The notes under the pieces: model-generated
Told to the model about the DNA's origin: nothing
Database searches by the model: none
The model's input: only the letters and a program-made list of their open reading frames with translations
Shown: piece after piece, positions 1 to 9,264 of the stretch
How positions within the stretch are numbered: position 1 is the stretch's first letter
Layout of the letters: each line of letters opens with the position of its first letter
Assembly: GCA_963556495.2 (NCBI GenBank)
Contig: OY747716.1
Location: 13,483,571 to 13,547,570 of the forward strand
Origin: Valencia hispanica
Lineage: Eukaryota > Chordata > Actinopteri > Cyprinodontiformes > Valenciidae
Length of the DNA stretch: 64,000 bases
Direction of reading: 5' to 3'
Made by a program: the position numbers and the translations under genes

Positions 1-27
1 GCAGGAGCAGGAGCAAGAGCAAGAGTC
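1..27. repeat. Purine-rich simple repeat at window edge
   Basis: The window opens inside a short run of GCAGGA/GCAAGA hexamers. It is cut by the window boundary, so its full length is unknown. Confidence 0.6.
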
Positions 28-423
28 TAATTTTCATTTAAGAGGCAACGTGCTAAATTTAGACTTCATCAAAAAATCGACTTCATTCTTTTATCTTTGT
101 CCTGGTAGCTAACAAGGATATTGATGGAGTGAGAGGAAGTGAAGGATTTAAATGCACAGCACACGGAAAAGACTGATTCTGGCCCCTGGTAAATGATTCA
201 TATTTATTTTAGTTAGTTTTATTGATTTCATCAAGTTTTTCCAATCTACATATTTAGTTAAAATAATTCAAGCTTATCATGCTTCCTTTTAACAACTTTA
301 TTAATTCAGTAAATGTAACTTTGATCTGATCTGCACATGTGCACACAATCCACCTATCATTTTAAATATAGATATTCCCAGCCTAAGTGAAATTTAGTCT
401 GTTGCCATCTTTCCCAGAGCTAG

Positions 424-518
424 CTAGTAGGAATGAGGGTCAGGTGTGACAGATTGGAGAAAGGTGTAGACAATGATTAGACAGGGAGTGAGCAGGGCAG
501 AGTGCTGAGGTTCTGACA
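424..518 (-). repeat. Start of 3' LTR (truncated) of the Gypsy-type remnant
   Basis: On the minus strand this begins TGTCAGAACC directly after a purine tract and matches 2212-2306. The right-hand part of the LTR is missing from about position 424 downward. Confidence 0.5.
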
Positions 519-520
519 GG

Positions 521-534
521 ACCCCTCCCTTTAA
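521..534 (-). other. Polypurine tract of the Gypsy-type remnant
   Basis: On the minus strand the sequence TTAAAGGGAGGGGT lies directly before the LTR start. This is the normal site and composition of the plus-strand primer in LTR retrotransposons. Confidence 0.45.
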
Positions 535-731
535 GGGCGTATACCAGACGACCAGGGAAGAAAAAAAAAGAAAAAAGAACAGAAGCACCCTTCCGAGGGT
601 GAGCGGAGGGGGCCCATAGAAGGAGGACCTGGAGGTCGGGTAACCAGCCGGGAGAACGTCCCCTAAGAACCTGGAGTTCTGGCGGAGGGCAGGGAGGGCA
701 TCCCCTGACGATCTAGCGGGACCCCTGGCAG

Positions 732-1960
732 TCAAGACCGGCGACGAGGGAGCCTGGCTGAAGAAGGCCGGCGACTTAGGAGCTTGGCTGAAGTAGTGTC
801 CGGCTCAGGAGACAGAGGCGGATCATCCTGGATTCCCTCCGGGAGCTCTGGAGACAGAGGGCGGTTGTCCTCGACCCCCTCCGGGAGCTCTGGTTCTGGG
901 ATCCAGGCCTCCATGGTGGTAGCTGACCTGGTGGCCAGAGATGTGACGGCGACTGGAGCAGGAGCAGATAACTGGCTCGCAGGAGCGAGAGGAGTTGGCA
1001 CTGGAGACTAAGACACAGAGGATGTGGTGGCAGCTGACCTGACTGCTGGAGCGATGCAGGCTGAAGCCAAGGTCAGAGCAGTGCAGGCTGACGGAAAGAC
1101 TGAAGCAGCGGCAACATGAGCAGATAACGAGCTGACTGGAAAGCTGAGTGGAGCAGGTGCTGCTGAACTGAAGGCTGCAGCGAGATGAACTGAGGGCTGA
1201 CTGGCAGGATCAACCAGAGTGGCTGCCTCTGGCAGGCAGAATGGGGCAGCAGGAGCTGGTGTAGTGCAGACTGAAGTGGGAGGAGCCAGTGGCTAGAGAA
1301 CTTGAATGAGAGCAACTGGTGGTGAGGCGTCAACACGCCCCTCCACCCCAGAAGCAGGCTTGTCATTTGCGATGAGGGGGTGGAGAAGGGTCGTTCCCTG
1401 TGCCAGGAGGAGAGATCACCAGCCTTGTGCCCAAGAAGTTGAGTAGCTGCACCATGTAGTCCTCTGATTCATACTCCTCATCCAGGGGGAAGTCCACCTG
1501 GACTTGGTGAGGTAGCCAATCAATGTGAAGTCTAGAAGGCAGGTGTCGGCTCGCTCCTCCTCATTTTCCGTATCCAACAGATTGGAAGGAGAGGTGACTA
1601 ATGTTACCAGGGGAGTGGTGATTCTGGCTGACATGACCGGTAGAATTGCTGGGCTGGCTGGAGGTGAGACTGCCCGCCTGGCATTAGGTGATTTCGGAAT
1701 TGATGGCTGATTGAAAGTAGAGTATTGTGGTGGAAGTAGAGGAGGCTGACCGGACATCTGATCTCTAGGGGTCTGGTGTGTCCTCTCTACCTCCCCCTCC
1801 AAAGCTGTATAGTCTTGCGGGGCAAACAAAGATTTTAAGCAGGGTAGGAGATCCCAGAAATCCAGTGCCCCCGCGATACAAACCCAAGGCGGAGGGTGGC
1901 GATGTTGGCCAGCAGGTTCCTGACGGCTTCAAGTAGAAGGTCAGACTAAAGTACACACGC
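732..1960 (-). pseudogene. Gag-like proline-rich coding remnant
   Basis: Two overlapping minus-strand frames carry the recognisable part. One covers 1765-1956 (PSGTCWPTSPPSALGLY). The other covers 1416-1829 (FAPQDYTALEGEVERTHQTP, then a Pro/Ser-rich stretch). They meet near 1800-1830, which implies a frameshift. Further on, 732-1001 encodes an imperfect repeat of the type PELPEG(V/I)(E/Q)D. No zinc knuckle or protease is visible. I call it gag-like because of its place after the 5' LTR and its composition. No enzymatic role can be claimed. Confidence 0.4.
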
Positions 1961-1989
1961 TAGGTCTATCTTTATGGGTCAGATCATTC

Positions 1990-2306
1990 TGTCAGTTGTG
2001 TCTCAGGCAATAGCATGGAACCAAACGCAGGCGTAGGTGCAAGGTTCTTTAGTAGGATGATGATGTTGATGATGAAGATGGCAGGAATGATGAGACAGGA
2101 GGCCAGAAGAACGTGAATGAGCAGGGGGGAAACACCAGGATGAGACACAGCATAGGCAGATGTCGTTGATCCAACGGGGAGTGAGAGGAGGTCAAAGGTT
2201 TAAATACATGGTAGGAATTAGGGTCAGGTGTGACAGATTGGAAACAAGTGTAGACAATGATTAGACAGGGAATGAGCAGGGAAGAGTGCTGAAACACACC
2301 AGTCAC
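1990..2306 (-). repeat. 5' LTR of the Gypsy-type remnant
   Basis: The minus-strand LTR contains a TATTTAAA TATA-like box near 2206-2213, soon after the block shared with the 3' copy. The exact boundaries are uncertain because the ends are degenerate. Confidence 0.4.
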
Positions 2307-2339
2307 GATCGTAGAAAAGTAACTGTTGCTGCCAGTCAT

Positions 2340-3390
2340 TCTGCTAAGGGTTAAAAAGCTTTTTCAAAACAATAGTAAGTCTATTGTTCTGCTATGACCA
2401 AGATTATTCATGATCGGAAAATGTTTAACAAAGTTCCCAATTGTCCCAGGAATGGATGACTCAGTATGTTTGATCCACTCTGCAAGACTCAAAGAAGCTG
2501 CAAAAACTAGTTTGTGTTCTCTTTGGGCAGGCAAGATCCAAGCAGAGATCATACTACTTCCTTTATAGCTATGGGATAAAGCAAGTATGTCTGGTTTCAA
2601 TCACAGGGTTAAACTTATAAAGACATAAAGAAAAGAAAAATCATGTGGTCCTTTAATGTTGGTCATTATACCCTGCTGTCTTTGTGTGTGTTAGAACAAG
2701 ACTACTACTTGATGTTGTCCCCATAGGGCAGATGATCTGATTGCATAATAATCACCTACCGCATAAATTTCCATACTAAAGAGAGCAGCAAATCCTCATC
2801 AAGCAGTAAAATTAATTTGCATTTGTAGTGGCCATGTGAAATATGACTTGGACTTGAGGTAATGCACCTTTAATTTTGCAGAATAATAACCTCTGATATA
2901 TTAAACACAAGCTGTTATGTCAAAGTAATTTCTGGTGAGGATGGTAAGCAGCTCACATTAGTCTTTAAAGCTGAGTAAGCATATTCTTATACTGTAGAAA
3001 CTGTATTTCTTCCAAATATATTAGTGCATATGTGTGTATAATTTTATATTTTTCCATATTAAAACCACAGACTTCAATGTATTTTGTTGGGGTTTCACAT
3101 AACAGACAAGCACAAAAGGAGCAGACATCTGTAAATGTAAACTTAAATTACCTACAAGGAACACACAAATTCATCATCCATTAATGGGAAGAGTATGCAA
3201 CAATTGCATACCTACTACAACAAAGCAGTCCACCTAAACTGCCAGAAAATTAATCAGAGAAGCAGCTAACAGGCCCCTGGTATAGGTCTGGAGGACAAGC
3301 AGAGTTCCACAGCTAAGATGGGAGTGATGCAAAGTTTAACCAATGATGGCTATCTTGACAGGAAGAAGTTGCTCTAGATTAGGGCTGGAT
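2340..3390. other. No gene seen; AT-rich unique-looking DNA
   Basis: No coding similarity is visible on either strand. A short stretch near 3060-3130 resembles the ends of old DNA transposons found elsewhere in the window (compare 44420-44490), but it is too degraded to call. Confidence 0.4.
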
Positions 3391-3500
3391 GATATAGAAA
3401 AAGAGCATATCAATAAAGGGAATAGTCATATTGATCGATATCGATAGTAATTGATAACTATCAAAAAATGTAGAAAATGTATATTAAGTGCATTCCTGGT
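3391..3500. repeat. Degraded dispersed repeat with hAT-like end motif
   Basis: It begins AGGGCTGGATGATATAGAAA and is followed by repeated ATCGATATCGATA-type motifs. This is a common dispersed repeat type in fish genomes. The other end is not identifiable here. Confidence 0.3.
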
Positions 3501-3539
3501 CATTTTATGCTATTGTTTAATGAATTAATTTGAATTAAG

Positions 3540-4060
3540 AATTAAATTCAGCCCTTTATTCAAACACCTTAGTTTTTTTACCATAACTGAAAGTTTGTCA
3601 TGTTGTGACACAGCAAGTGCTTTTAATGATCCTACTTGAGGTGACTTTCCAGTCCCAGAGTGACAGTCCACGCCAAAAGGGAAGGAGAAAAAAAAGAGGA
3701 AAATGTGTCTAAAGTTGGGCAAAAAGGACCATGCAGATGGCGAGGTCTTTGGAAACACGGTTCCAGTTGCAGGCCGTAAAGCCTGCAAATCGACAAGGGC
3801 CGTCTCTTTAAAGAACTGTCTTGGAACAGTTCTGCTGCCAGCAAACTCTGGATGCATGTGCAGAAGTTGTGTAGCTGGACAGCGGCACTTCGAAGATTTA
3901 AAGGGATTTCTTTCCCGCCCAGCAGAGCCGGCAGAGCGGCGTTTAAAGACAAATTTTGGTACTCGTTGCTGGCCTTTATAAACTTTGTGATGTCATCAAT
4001 GGCCACAGACCAATGGGAATATGTTGTGACACTGCTAGGAATGCTGGGAAATGCAGTCTG
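3540..4060 (-). repeat. Diverged LTR promoter (U3/R) fragment related to the LTR at 27.9 kb
   Basis: On the minus strand, the segment at about 4055-3975 shows TTTCCCAGCA, TCCTAGCAGTG, an ATTGGTC CCAAT-type box, GATGACATCA and a TTTATAAAG TATA box. They occur in the same order and similar spacing as in the solo LTR at 27928-29368 (27998-28115). The downstream part is not clearly alignable. It is probably an old, truncated LTR of the same broad family. Confidence 0.35.
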
Positions 4061-4119
4061 TTTAGTTCATTTGTTTAAAATGGATCCCAACAGTAAGAAA
4101 CAAAAACAAATCAAGTTAC

Positions 4120-4245
4120 ACACTAAAAATTGCTGGGTTATTTTGCTAACCCAACTGCTGGGTCCAGGCTGAGCGTCGAAAGGTTGGGTCAGTTCAACGC
4201 AACATTGGGTCAAACATTCTGACCCAGCATGATGGGTTAAAACTG
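4120..4245. repeat. Short palindrome-rich repeat (TGGGTT/AACCCA motifs)
   Basis: The motifs TGCTGGGTTA, TAACCCAACTGCTGGGT, TTGGGTCA, GACCCAGCAT and GATGGGTTAA alternate in both orientations within about 125 bp. This is typical of a miniature inverted-repeat element. No coding capacity. Confidence 0.35.
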
Positions 4246-4690
4246 GCGCTAAAAAGAAGGATCCTCCTACTCTTCTGTGTGCCAGCTCCGCCATTTTAAA
4301 CCAGAGGATGACAAGGACTTAAATGGACCTTCACACCAGCAAGGATTAAGAAGAAGGTAAGATGTTGATAAAGAGTTTGAAGATTAATTGTGTGAAAGCT
4401 TTTGACAACATAAGACGACGCAGTGAACAAATAAACTGATTTTTATCCTATATGTTCCAGACAACCAAATCATGGTTTAGGTTTGCTAACTAGTTAGCTT
4501 CCTAGCACCAAAATATTTCATTAGACACATAGAATACAGAATCGGGACCACAACTGTCAGTGACCCGTACAATGTTGTTATCTTTAGGCCACCCTCCCTT
4601 AGCCACGGTGAGGCTTTGCTTGGGGACTTCACTGTGCGTTTCATATCAGCGGTGGCATCCCTACCACCAGCAGAGGGCCATTAGCTAATT

Positions 4691-4859
4691 TTGGCTATTT
4701 ACAGAGCTATCTACTTTGTCAGATGTCTCCAGTCTCCAGCTGATGAAATACACCCTAGGCAATGCTTAATAGCCATGAAGAAAGTTCTACTGGATGATCC
4801 ATCCAGATCCTGGGAGTCAATGACTCATGATAGAATCTGCTCAGTTCACTTTATTAAAG
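4691..4859 (+). pseudogene. THAP-domain-like exon fragment
   Basis: An open stretch ends with WESMTHDRICSVHF. The ICSxHF signature, preceded by a Trp, resembles the second half of the C2CH zinc-binding THAP domain that begins many DNA-transposon and host proteins. The coding stretch runs into AAAG|GTATGT at 4859/4860, a good splice donor. That is the place where THAP first exons often end. The first Cys pair is not clearly preserved upstream. It is most likely a decayed transposon gene exon. Confidence 0.35.
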
Positions 4860-5197
4860 GTATGTTGAAGTTTAAATAAAATACAGCCAAAATTATTACA
4901 CGAGTAGCTGTTTATTTAAAAAAAAGAATATTTTCACCACCTCGTTTAAAAACAAAAAATCTCTGTCCACACCTAACCACATAAGTGCGTTGTAAAGCAC
5001 ATTCATAGTCATGCCAAACCTGTAGGGGGCAGTAGTTCCACCAAGTCCTATCCACTCAGACTTTCTATGTTCTAACTTCTACATAGAGCAGTAATAGAGC
5101 TTGTAAAAACAAGCAAGCAAAAAGCGCTTGGGCAATCGATAATGCCAACACAGCTAGGAGGGCATAAATGCTGTTTCTGACCCCTCCTTTCCACCGG

Positions 5198-5548
5198 CAC
5201 GTTACAGGAGCAGCACGTTTCACTTGCGTATTCTGCTGCTTGGCCCTTTCCACCGGGTGCGTATGAGGCGCATAGCAGCAGGGAAGCAGCTGTCACAGAG
5301 AGGCCACGAAATCTCGTGAGATTAGCAAAATCACGCGTGGTTTCGCCAGTAAACACAACAACAATAGACATATATAAACGTCTATGACGACAATAACCAG
5401 GAAAAGACAACAACATGGCTCCAAAAGGTTTGTGTTTTATTTTGTGTCCGTTTTATATTCGCCAATAAGTTTATGTTATGTCAGGGAAAGGGTTCTATTG
5501 ACTACAGCTGATAGTCAGCTGCGTGTGACGTGCTGCTCCTGTAACGCG
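5198..5548. mobile_element. Short DNA element with 26-bp terminal inverted repeats
   Basis: The 26 bp at 5198-5223 (CACGTTACAGGAGCAGCACG...) recur inverted at 5523-5548 with two mismatches. Inside, on the plus strand, lie a TATA box (5371), a start codon in good context (CAACATGG, 5415) and a possible splice donor (5428). It therefore looks like a deletion derivative of a gene-bearing DNA transposon rather than a random MITE. The family is not identified. Confidence 0.4.
5371..5379 (+). promoter_or_regulatory. TATA box inside the 5.2-5.5 kb element
   Basis: TATATAAAC lies 44 bp before the ATG at 5415. The ATG opens a five-codon exon stub (MAPK plus a partial codon) ending AAAG|GTTTGT. It is plausibly the promoter of the parent transposon's gene. 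Confidence 0.3.
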
Positions 5549-6248
5549 CTGGGGTGAGTGTAAACACAGGTCGCACAAGTGATGTTGGAGCATTTTTGTC
5601 GCGTACAGTGACGTTGCAGAGCCTAAAACTCCTGTTATTTCTGTTCACATGCAAACGGTTAAAATGGAGAAAACGCAAATCTTCACATTGGCCGGGGTTT
5701 TTAGAAAGATTCGTTTTCGGTGCCGTAAATCTGCATTTTTGTGTGGATGACAAACCAAACTGTAGAAAAATATCTTTGTTTTGTGAAATACCTGGCTACC
5801 TGTGGACAAGGCATGAGAGCTGAAGCCAGCAGGTTTTTGCACCCCTGTATTTTTGAAGGCGTGTTTGCTTCTGAGACATGGTGGAGAACCGGGTGGATAT
5901 TGTAAAAGCCGCAAGTGTTGTTAGCAGCACGGCCGGGTGTATTGTGCCTGTCTGTGCAAGCGTGACAGCAGCAACAGAAGTAACAATTTTGTTACGTTTA
6001 GTGTTAATGTGCGTTGAAGATCGGTTCAAAGCGTGACGCAACATGTACCTGCTGGGGAACTACTGAAATCTTTTTTTGGGACAGTTTCCTCCGCCGCTCC
6101 GTGCTGTGACATCTTTTGGAGTTCAAGTCATTTGGTCTTTTTTGTGGTTCGAGAGGAGCGAGGGCTTTGATAGAGCTGCCTGGGTCTGCGTTTGTGGCAG
6201 TCAAAATAGCATGTTTTGACTAATTTTGACGCGCGTCAAACCAGAAAT
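5549..6248. other. No gene seen; GC-richer repeat-like DNA with a 16-bp palindrome
   Basis: No coding similarity is visible. Part of it (about 5640-5760) looks like a dispersed DNA-transposon fragment. A perfect palindrome TTTGACGCGCGTCAAA lies at 6225-6240, near the left side of the Harbinger remnant. Confidence 0.3.
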
Positions 6249-6878
6249 ATACAACTTGTGGGAGGAAGTATTGCCAGACGGTCTGTTTGCAAGATGGCAG
6301 CTGTCAATGTAGCCTTTGAAGAGAGAGTCTCCCTTCTCTATTTACTGTACATCAGCGGGAAAATAATGTATAATAGCGGGACAGTAGGCAGGCTTGCTGG
6401 CTTCTGCACGGGTTCGCAGGGTCAGTCAAAAAAGAAATGAACTTACCAGGTTGCCCTATCTCCTCACTTATATTCCTCCAAGCGATGTTCTTTTTATTCC
6501 TGTCTCTGTAGAGAAAGCAGCTGGTGTTGTATAGCTCGGGGTGATTAGCCACAGCCATTATCAGTATTTCCTCCATGTTTTATGAATGAATTTTACTGGA
6601 ACGGACCCAGTGAACTGTGTCACAGCATCACGTGACACTACGTCACCAGGCTCCTGATTGGTTGACGCGGCGCGAATTGACGGCGATGTTCAGATTTTTC
6701 AACTTCAATGGCAGACGCGAATTTGACGAACGTATGAGGCAGAAATGCGTTTTCGCGCCGCAAAATCATGCGTGACGCGACACAGAAACCCTGACGGGGG
6801 TCCGCACGCTTCTGCATTGACTTTACATGTAAACCCGACGCCCTTGGCGCTTCAAACGTATTCGGTATGAACGCACCC
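6249..6878 (-). mobile_element. PIF/Harbinger DNA transposon, one end with MADF gene exon
   Basis: The right end (minus-strand 5' end) reads GGGTGCGTTCATACCGAATA, closely resembling Harbinger termini. It is followed outside by TTA, the expected 3-bp target. A CpG-rich promoter-like segment and a MADF-coding exon follow. The matching left terminus and the nuclease gene are not visible, so the element is truncated. Confidence 0.5.
6447..6576 (-). pseudogene. MADF (Myb/SANT-like) DNA-binding exon 1 of a PIF/Harbinger element
   Basis: From the ATG at 6576 the minus strand encodes MEEILIMAVANHPELYN, then FLYRDRNKKNIAWRNISEEI. This has the MADF layout: an acidic start, an L/I-I-x-x-V-x-x-H/Y-P-x-L-Y helix, YRD, then a W-x-x-I-x-E-E helix. 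PIF/Harbinger elements encode such a protein as the DNA-binding partner of their nuclease. The exon ends CAACCTG|GTAAGT at 6447/6446, a consensus donor. It is open over its whole length. No second exon can be found, so it is an exon of a truncated element. Confidence 0.55.
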
Positions 6879-7164
6879 TTACAAGTGCTGCTTTTGTGCT
6901 TTCACACTTGGTTGGATTTGCAGAGATGTGTCCATAACATATTCTTGGTTACATCCATTTTGCATTATTACGAAGGAAAATAGCGGTTGTGTGTTTCACC
7001 TCGATACCTTCAGCTGTATTCCTGCCCCACACCTTGGTTGCATCCTCATGTGGGTGGGGAAGAAAGAGGTTCTTAGCAGGCACCAGCTCTGGCCCAGCAA
7101 GGAGTTGGTGCTAGGTTAAGCACCAGTTTGGAACCAAGAAATTGATGCTTTGGCGGTGGAGACC

Positions 7165-8208
7165 AAAGAACCGGTTCCATTTCTCCATTGGATTGAGGTC
7201 TGGAGACCGGTTAGGCCATTCCAGAACCTTCAAATTCTTTTTACGTAGCCACTCCTTCATTGCCCGGGCAGTGTGTTTGGGATCATTGTCATGCTGGAAG
7301 ATCCAGCCACATTTAATCTTCAATGCTCTAACTGATGGAAGGAGGCCCAAAATTTCATGATACATGGCCCAATTCATCCTCTCCTCAATGCAGACTAGTT
7401 GTCCTGTCCCCTTTGTAGAAAAGCAGCTCCAAAGCATAATGTTTTCACCTCATGCTTGACAGTGAATATGGTGTTCTTGGGATGCATCTCAGCATTCTTC
7501 TCCTCCAAACACGGCGAGTGGTATTTATACCAAAGAGTTTGATTTTGGTCTCATCTGACCACATGACATTCTCCCAATCATCCTGTGGTTCATCCAGACG
7601 GTCTCGGGCAAACTTTAGACCTGGACATGTGCTGGCTTAAGCCAGGGGACCTTTCGAGCACTGCAGGATTTTAATCCTTGACGGCATTGTGTGTTACTAA
7701 TAGTAACCTTTGTTACTGTGGTACCAGCTCTCTTCAGGTCATTGAACAGTTTCCCTTGTGTAGCTCTGGACTGTTTTCTTACCGCTCTCAAGATCATGTG
7801 TACCCCACGAGGTTAGATCTTGCATGGAACCCCAGGTTGAGAGAGATTGTCAGTGATTCCATTTTCTAATAATTGCTCCGACAGCTGATCTCTTCTCACC
7901 AAGCTGCTTGCCTATTTTTGATGGGCTCATCCCAGTCTAGTGTAGGTGTACAATCTTGTCCCTGGTGTCCTTGGACAGCTCTCTGGTCGTGGCCATGGTG
8001 GAGGTTAGAGTCTGGCTGTTTGAAAGTGTGGACAGGTATCTTCTATACAGATAAATAGTTCAAACAGGTGCCATTAAAACAGGTAATGAGTGGAGGTTAG
8101 AAGAGCTTCTTAAAGAAGAAGTAAAAAGTTTGTGAGGGCCAGAATCTTTGCTTGGTTGTAGGTGCCAAATACTTTCCAATAAATTATTTTTAAAAATCAT
8201 ACAATGTG
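7165..8208 (-). mobile_element. Tc1-like DNA transposon, decayed, truncated at its 3' side
   Basis: The minus strand carries a Tc1 transposase from about 7999 to 7165, preceded by a terminal region (8000-8208). The transposase-distal terminus is missing: at about 7165 the sequence changes to a different short palindromic repeat (7060-7140, GCACCAG...CTGGTGC-type arms). The ERV LTR at 8209 abuts the other end. Confidence 0.65.
7172..7999 (-). pseudogene. Tc1-family transposase pseudogene (DDE)
   Basis: Reading order on the minus strand: MATTRELSKDTRDKIV, a helix-turn-helix region, NDLKRAGTTVTKVTISNT, GLKSCSARK, then the catalytic part. The catalytic part has WSDETKI (first Asp), HDNDPKH (second Asp) and SPDLNPME (Glu region). 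Tc1 transposases are about 340 residues and cut and rejoin DNA at TA sites. This copy has several in-frame stops and frameshifts (for example after IVHLH and around 7440) and stops shortly after NPME, so it is inactive. It is a clear family match. Confidence 0.7.
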
Positions 8209-8593
8209 TGTTAGAAAATTTGCATTATCGTTGATAAGTGTAATACTGTGTATGTTACTGTATAATTCTTCATATGGGTGATAAATCCTCTCTAAGAGTT
8301 GATTGAGAGGGTTGTCTGGAAGGCCTAATTTACATGTACTTTGTTATTCCGTTTCAACATCCACAGGGCTAATGTGAGTGTGGTTTATGACCTGTTGTAA
8401 ACCCCTGTTTTGTAATAAAAGCTTTTGGGAGAGTGAGCTCGGTGGGCGTAAGCACTGAGCTTTCTTGGAAAAAAGACACTGAGCAAGCTAATGCTTATCT
8501 TCCCCCTTGTGAAATCTTCATTCGCAAGTAAAACACAGAAGCTGTGTCTTTCCTCATTTTTGTTCTATGTTCTAGGGTAATATTTACCTAACA
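8209..8593 (+). mobile_element. 5' LTR of an endogenous retrovirus relic
   Basis: It begins TGTTAG and ends CTAACA, a perfect 6-bp terminal inversion with the usual TG...CA ends. It is 385 bp long. A polyadenylation signal AATAAA lies at 8414-8419. Five bases after its end comes a tRNA primer-binding site, which fixes this as a 5' LTR on the plus strand. Its left edge abuts the Tc1 remnant. No second copy of this LTR is visible in the window, so the 3' end of the provirus is lost. Confidence 0.6.
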
Positions 8594-8598
8594 TAACT

Positions 8599-8616
8599 TG
8601 GTCCTTCGAGTCGGAT
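8599..8616 (+). other. Primer-binding site matching tRNA-Tyr
   Basis: TGGTCCTTCGAGTCGGAT is complementary to the 3' end of vertebrate tRNA-Tyr (acceptor end ...CTCGAAGGA plus CCA), with about two mismatches in 18. It lies 5 bp after the LTR end, exactly where reverse transcription would be primed. The tRNA assignment comes from my knowledge of tRNA-Tyr, not from a search. Confidence 0.55.
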
Positions 8617-8903
8617 CCAACATACCCGTGTTCCTGCAGATCCGTCGAGGTCAGCTGAAGACTGTGCAAACCTACACGTTAGACTTGCGGAATTAAGCCC
8701 ACCACAGTGAATTCTGTGTTGGCCAGTGTGACTCGATTAGCTCCGCCGGACCGGATTGACGGCATCCGAACTGAGGAAAGCGGGTATGATGAACAATGGG
8801 ATTGTGTAGACACTCTAGAGTTTAAACTAAGGTTTCACCGGTTGGAAATAATGTTTAGAGGTTAAAAAGTTTTCTAAAGGAGACTGGTTTAAGTCCAGTC
8901 CTC

Positions 8904-9110
8904 CTAAAAAACCTAGCCAGAAATTTAGGTAAAGATTAAGTAACTAAAAAACCTAGCCAGAAGTTTAGGTAAAGATTAAGTAACTAAAAAACCTAGCCCG
9001 AAGTACAGAAACAGATTAAATTACTCTAAAAAAAACCTGGCCCGAAGTTCAGGACAAGATAAAGTAACTCAAAAAAACCTGGTCCGAAGTTCGGGACAAG
9101 ATTAAATCAA
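8904..9110 (+). repeat. Five tandem about 40-bp hairpin-forming repeats in the ERV leader
   Basis: Units begin at about 8904, 8944, 8984, 9026 and 9070. Each has an A-run, CCTAG or CCTGG, an eight-base spacer containing CCAGAA or CCGAA, then TTAGG, TCAGG or TCGGG, and an A-rich tail GATTAA. The two five-base blocks can pair as a stem in units 1, 2, 4 and 5. When the first block changes from CCTAG to CCTGG, the second changes from TTAGG to TCAGG, which restores pairing. Unit 3 is degraded. They lie in the untranslated leader, 0.3 kb after the primer site. Confidence 0.6.
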
Positions 9111-9264
9111 AGTTATAGTGGGATTTATTTAGTGTGTATGTGTGATTGTGTGACTGAAAGAGATTAACTGAAACGACCCAGCAGCTGGAAACCTGATGGT
9201 GATAACAAAAGGCTGTTGTTAGTTAAATTAACTTGAACCCTCTTCATTAGAAATTCAGGTGGAA

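Larger units (their letters stand above)
424..2306 (-). mobile_element. Ty3/Gypsy-type LTR retrotransposon remnant, internally deleted
   Basis: Read on the minus strand, the block has the order LTR, gag-like segment, polypurine tract, LTR start. Two direct repeats about 90 bp long (about 425-518 and 2212-2306) share CAGCACTCT, CCCTGTCTAATCATTGTCTA and CTGTCACACCTGACCC. They are the same part of two LTRs. Between them lies only about 1.5 kb of proline-rich, gag-like sequence. Protease, reverse transcriptase and integrase are absent, so this is a deleted, non-autonomous copy. The Ty3/Gypsy assignment is an inference from the arrangement and the gag-like composition, since no pol motif remains to confirm it. 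Confidence 0.5.

Noticed and set aside
8904..9110. CRISPR-like array of about 40-bp units
   Set aside because: Units are directly adjacent without unique spacers, no cas genes exist, and the setting is a eukaryotic ERV leader.
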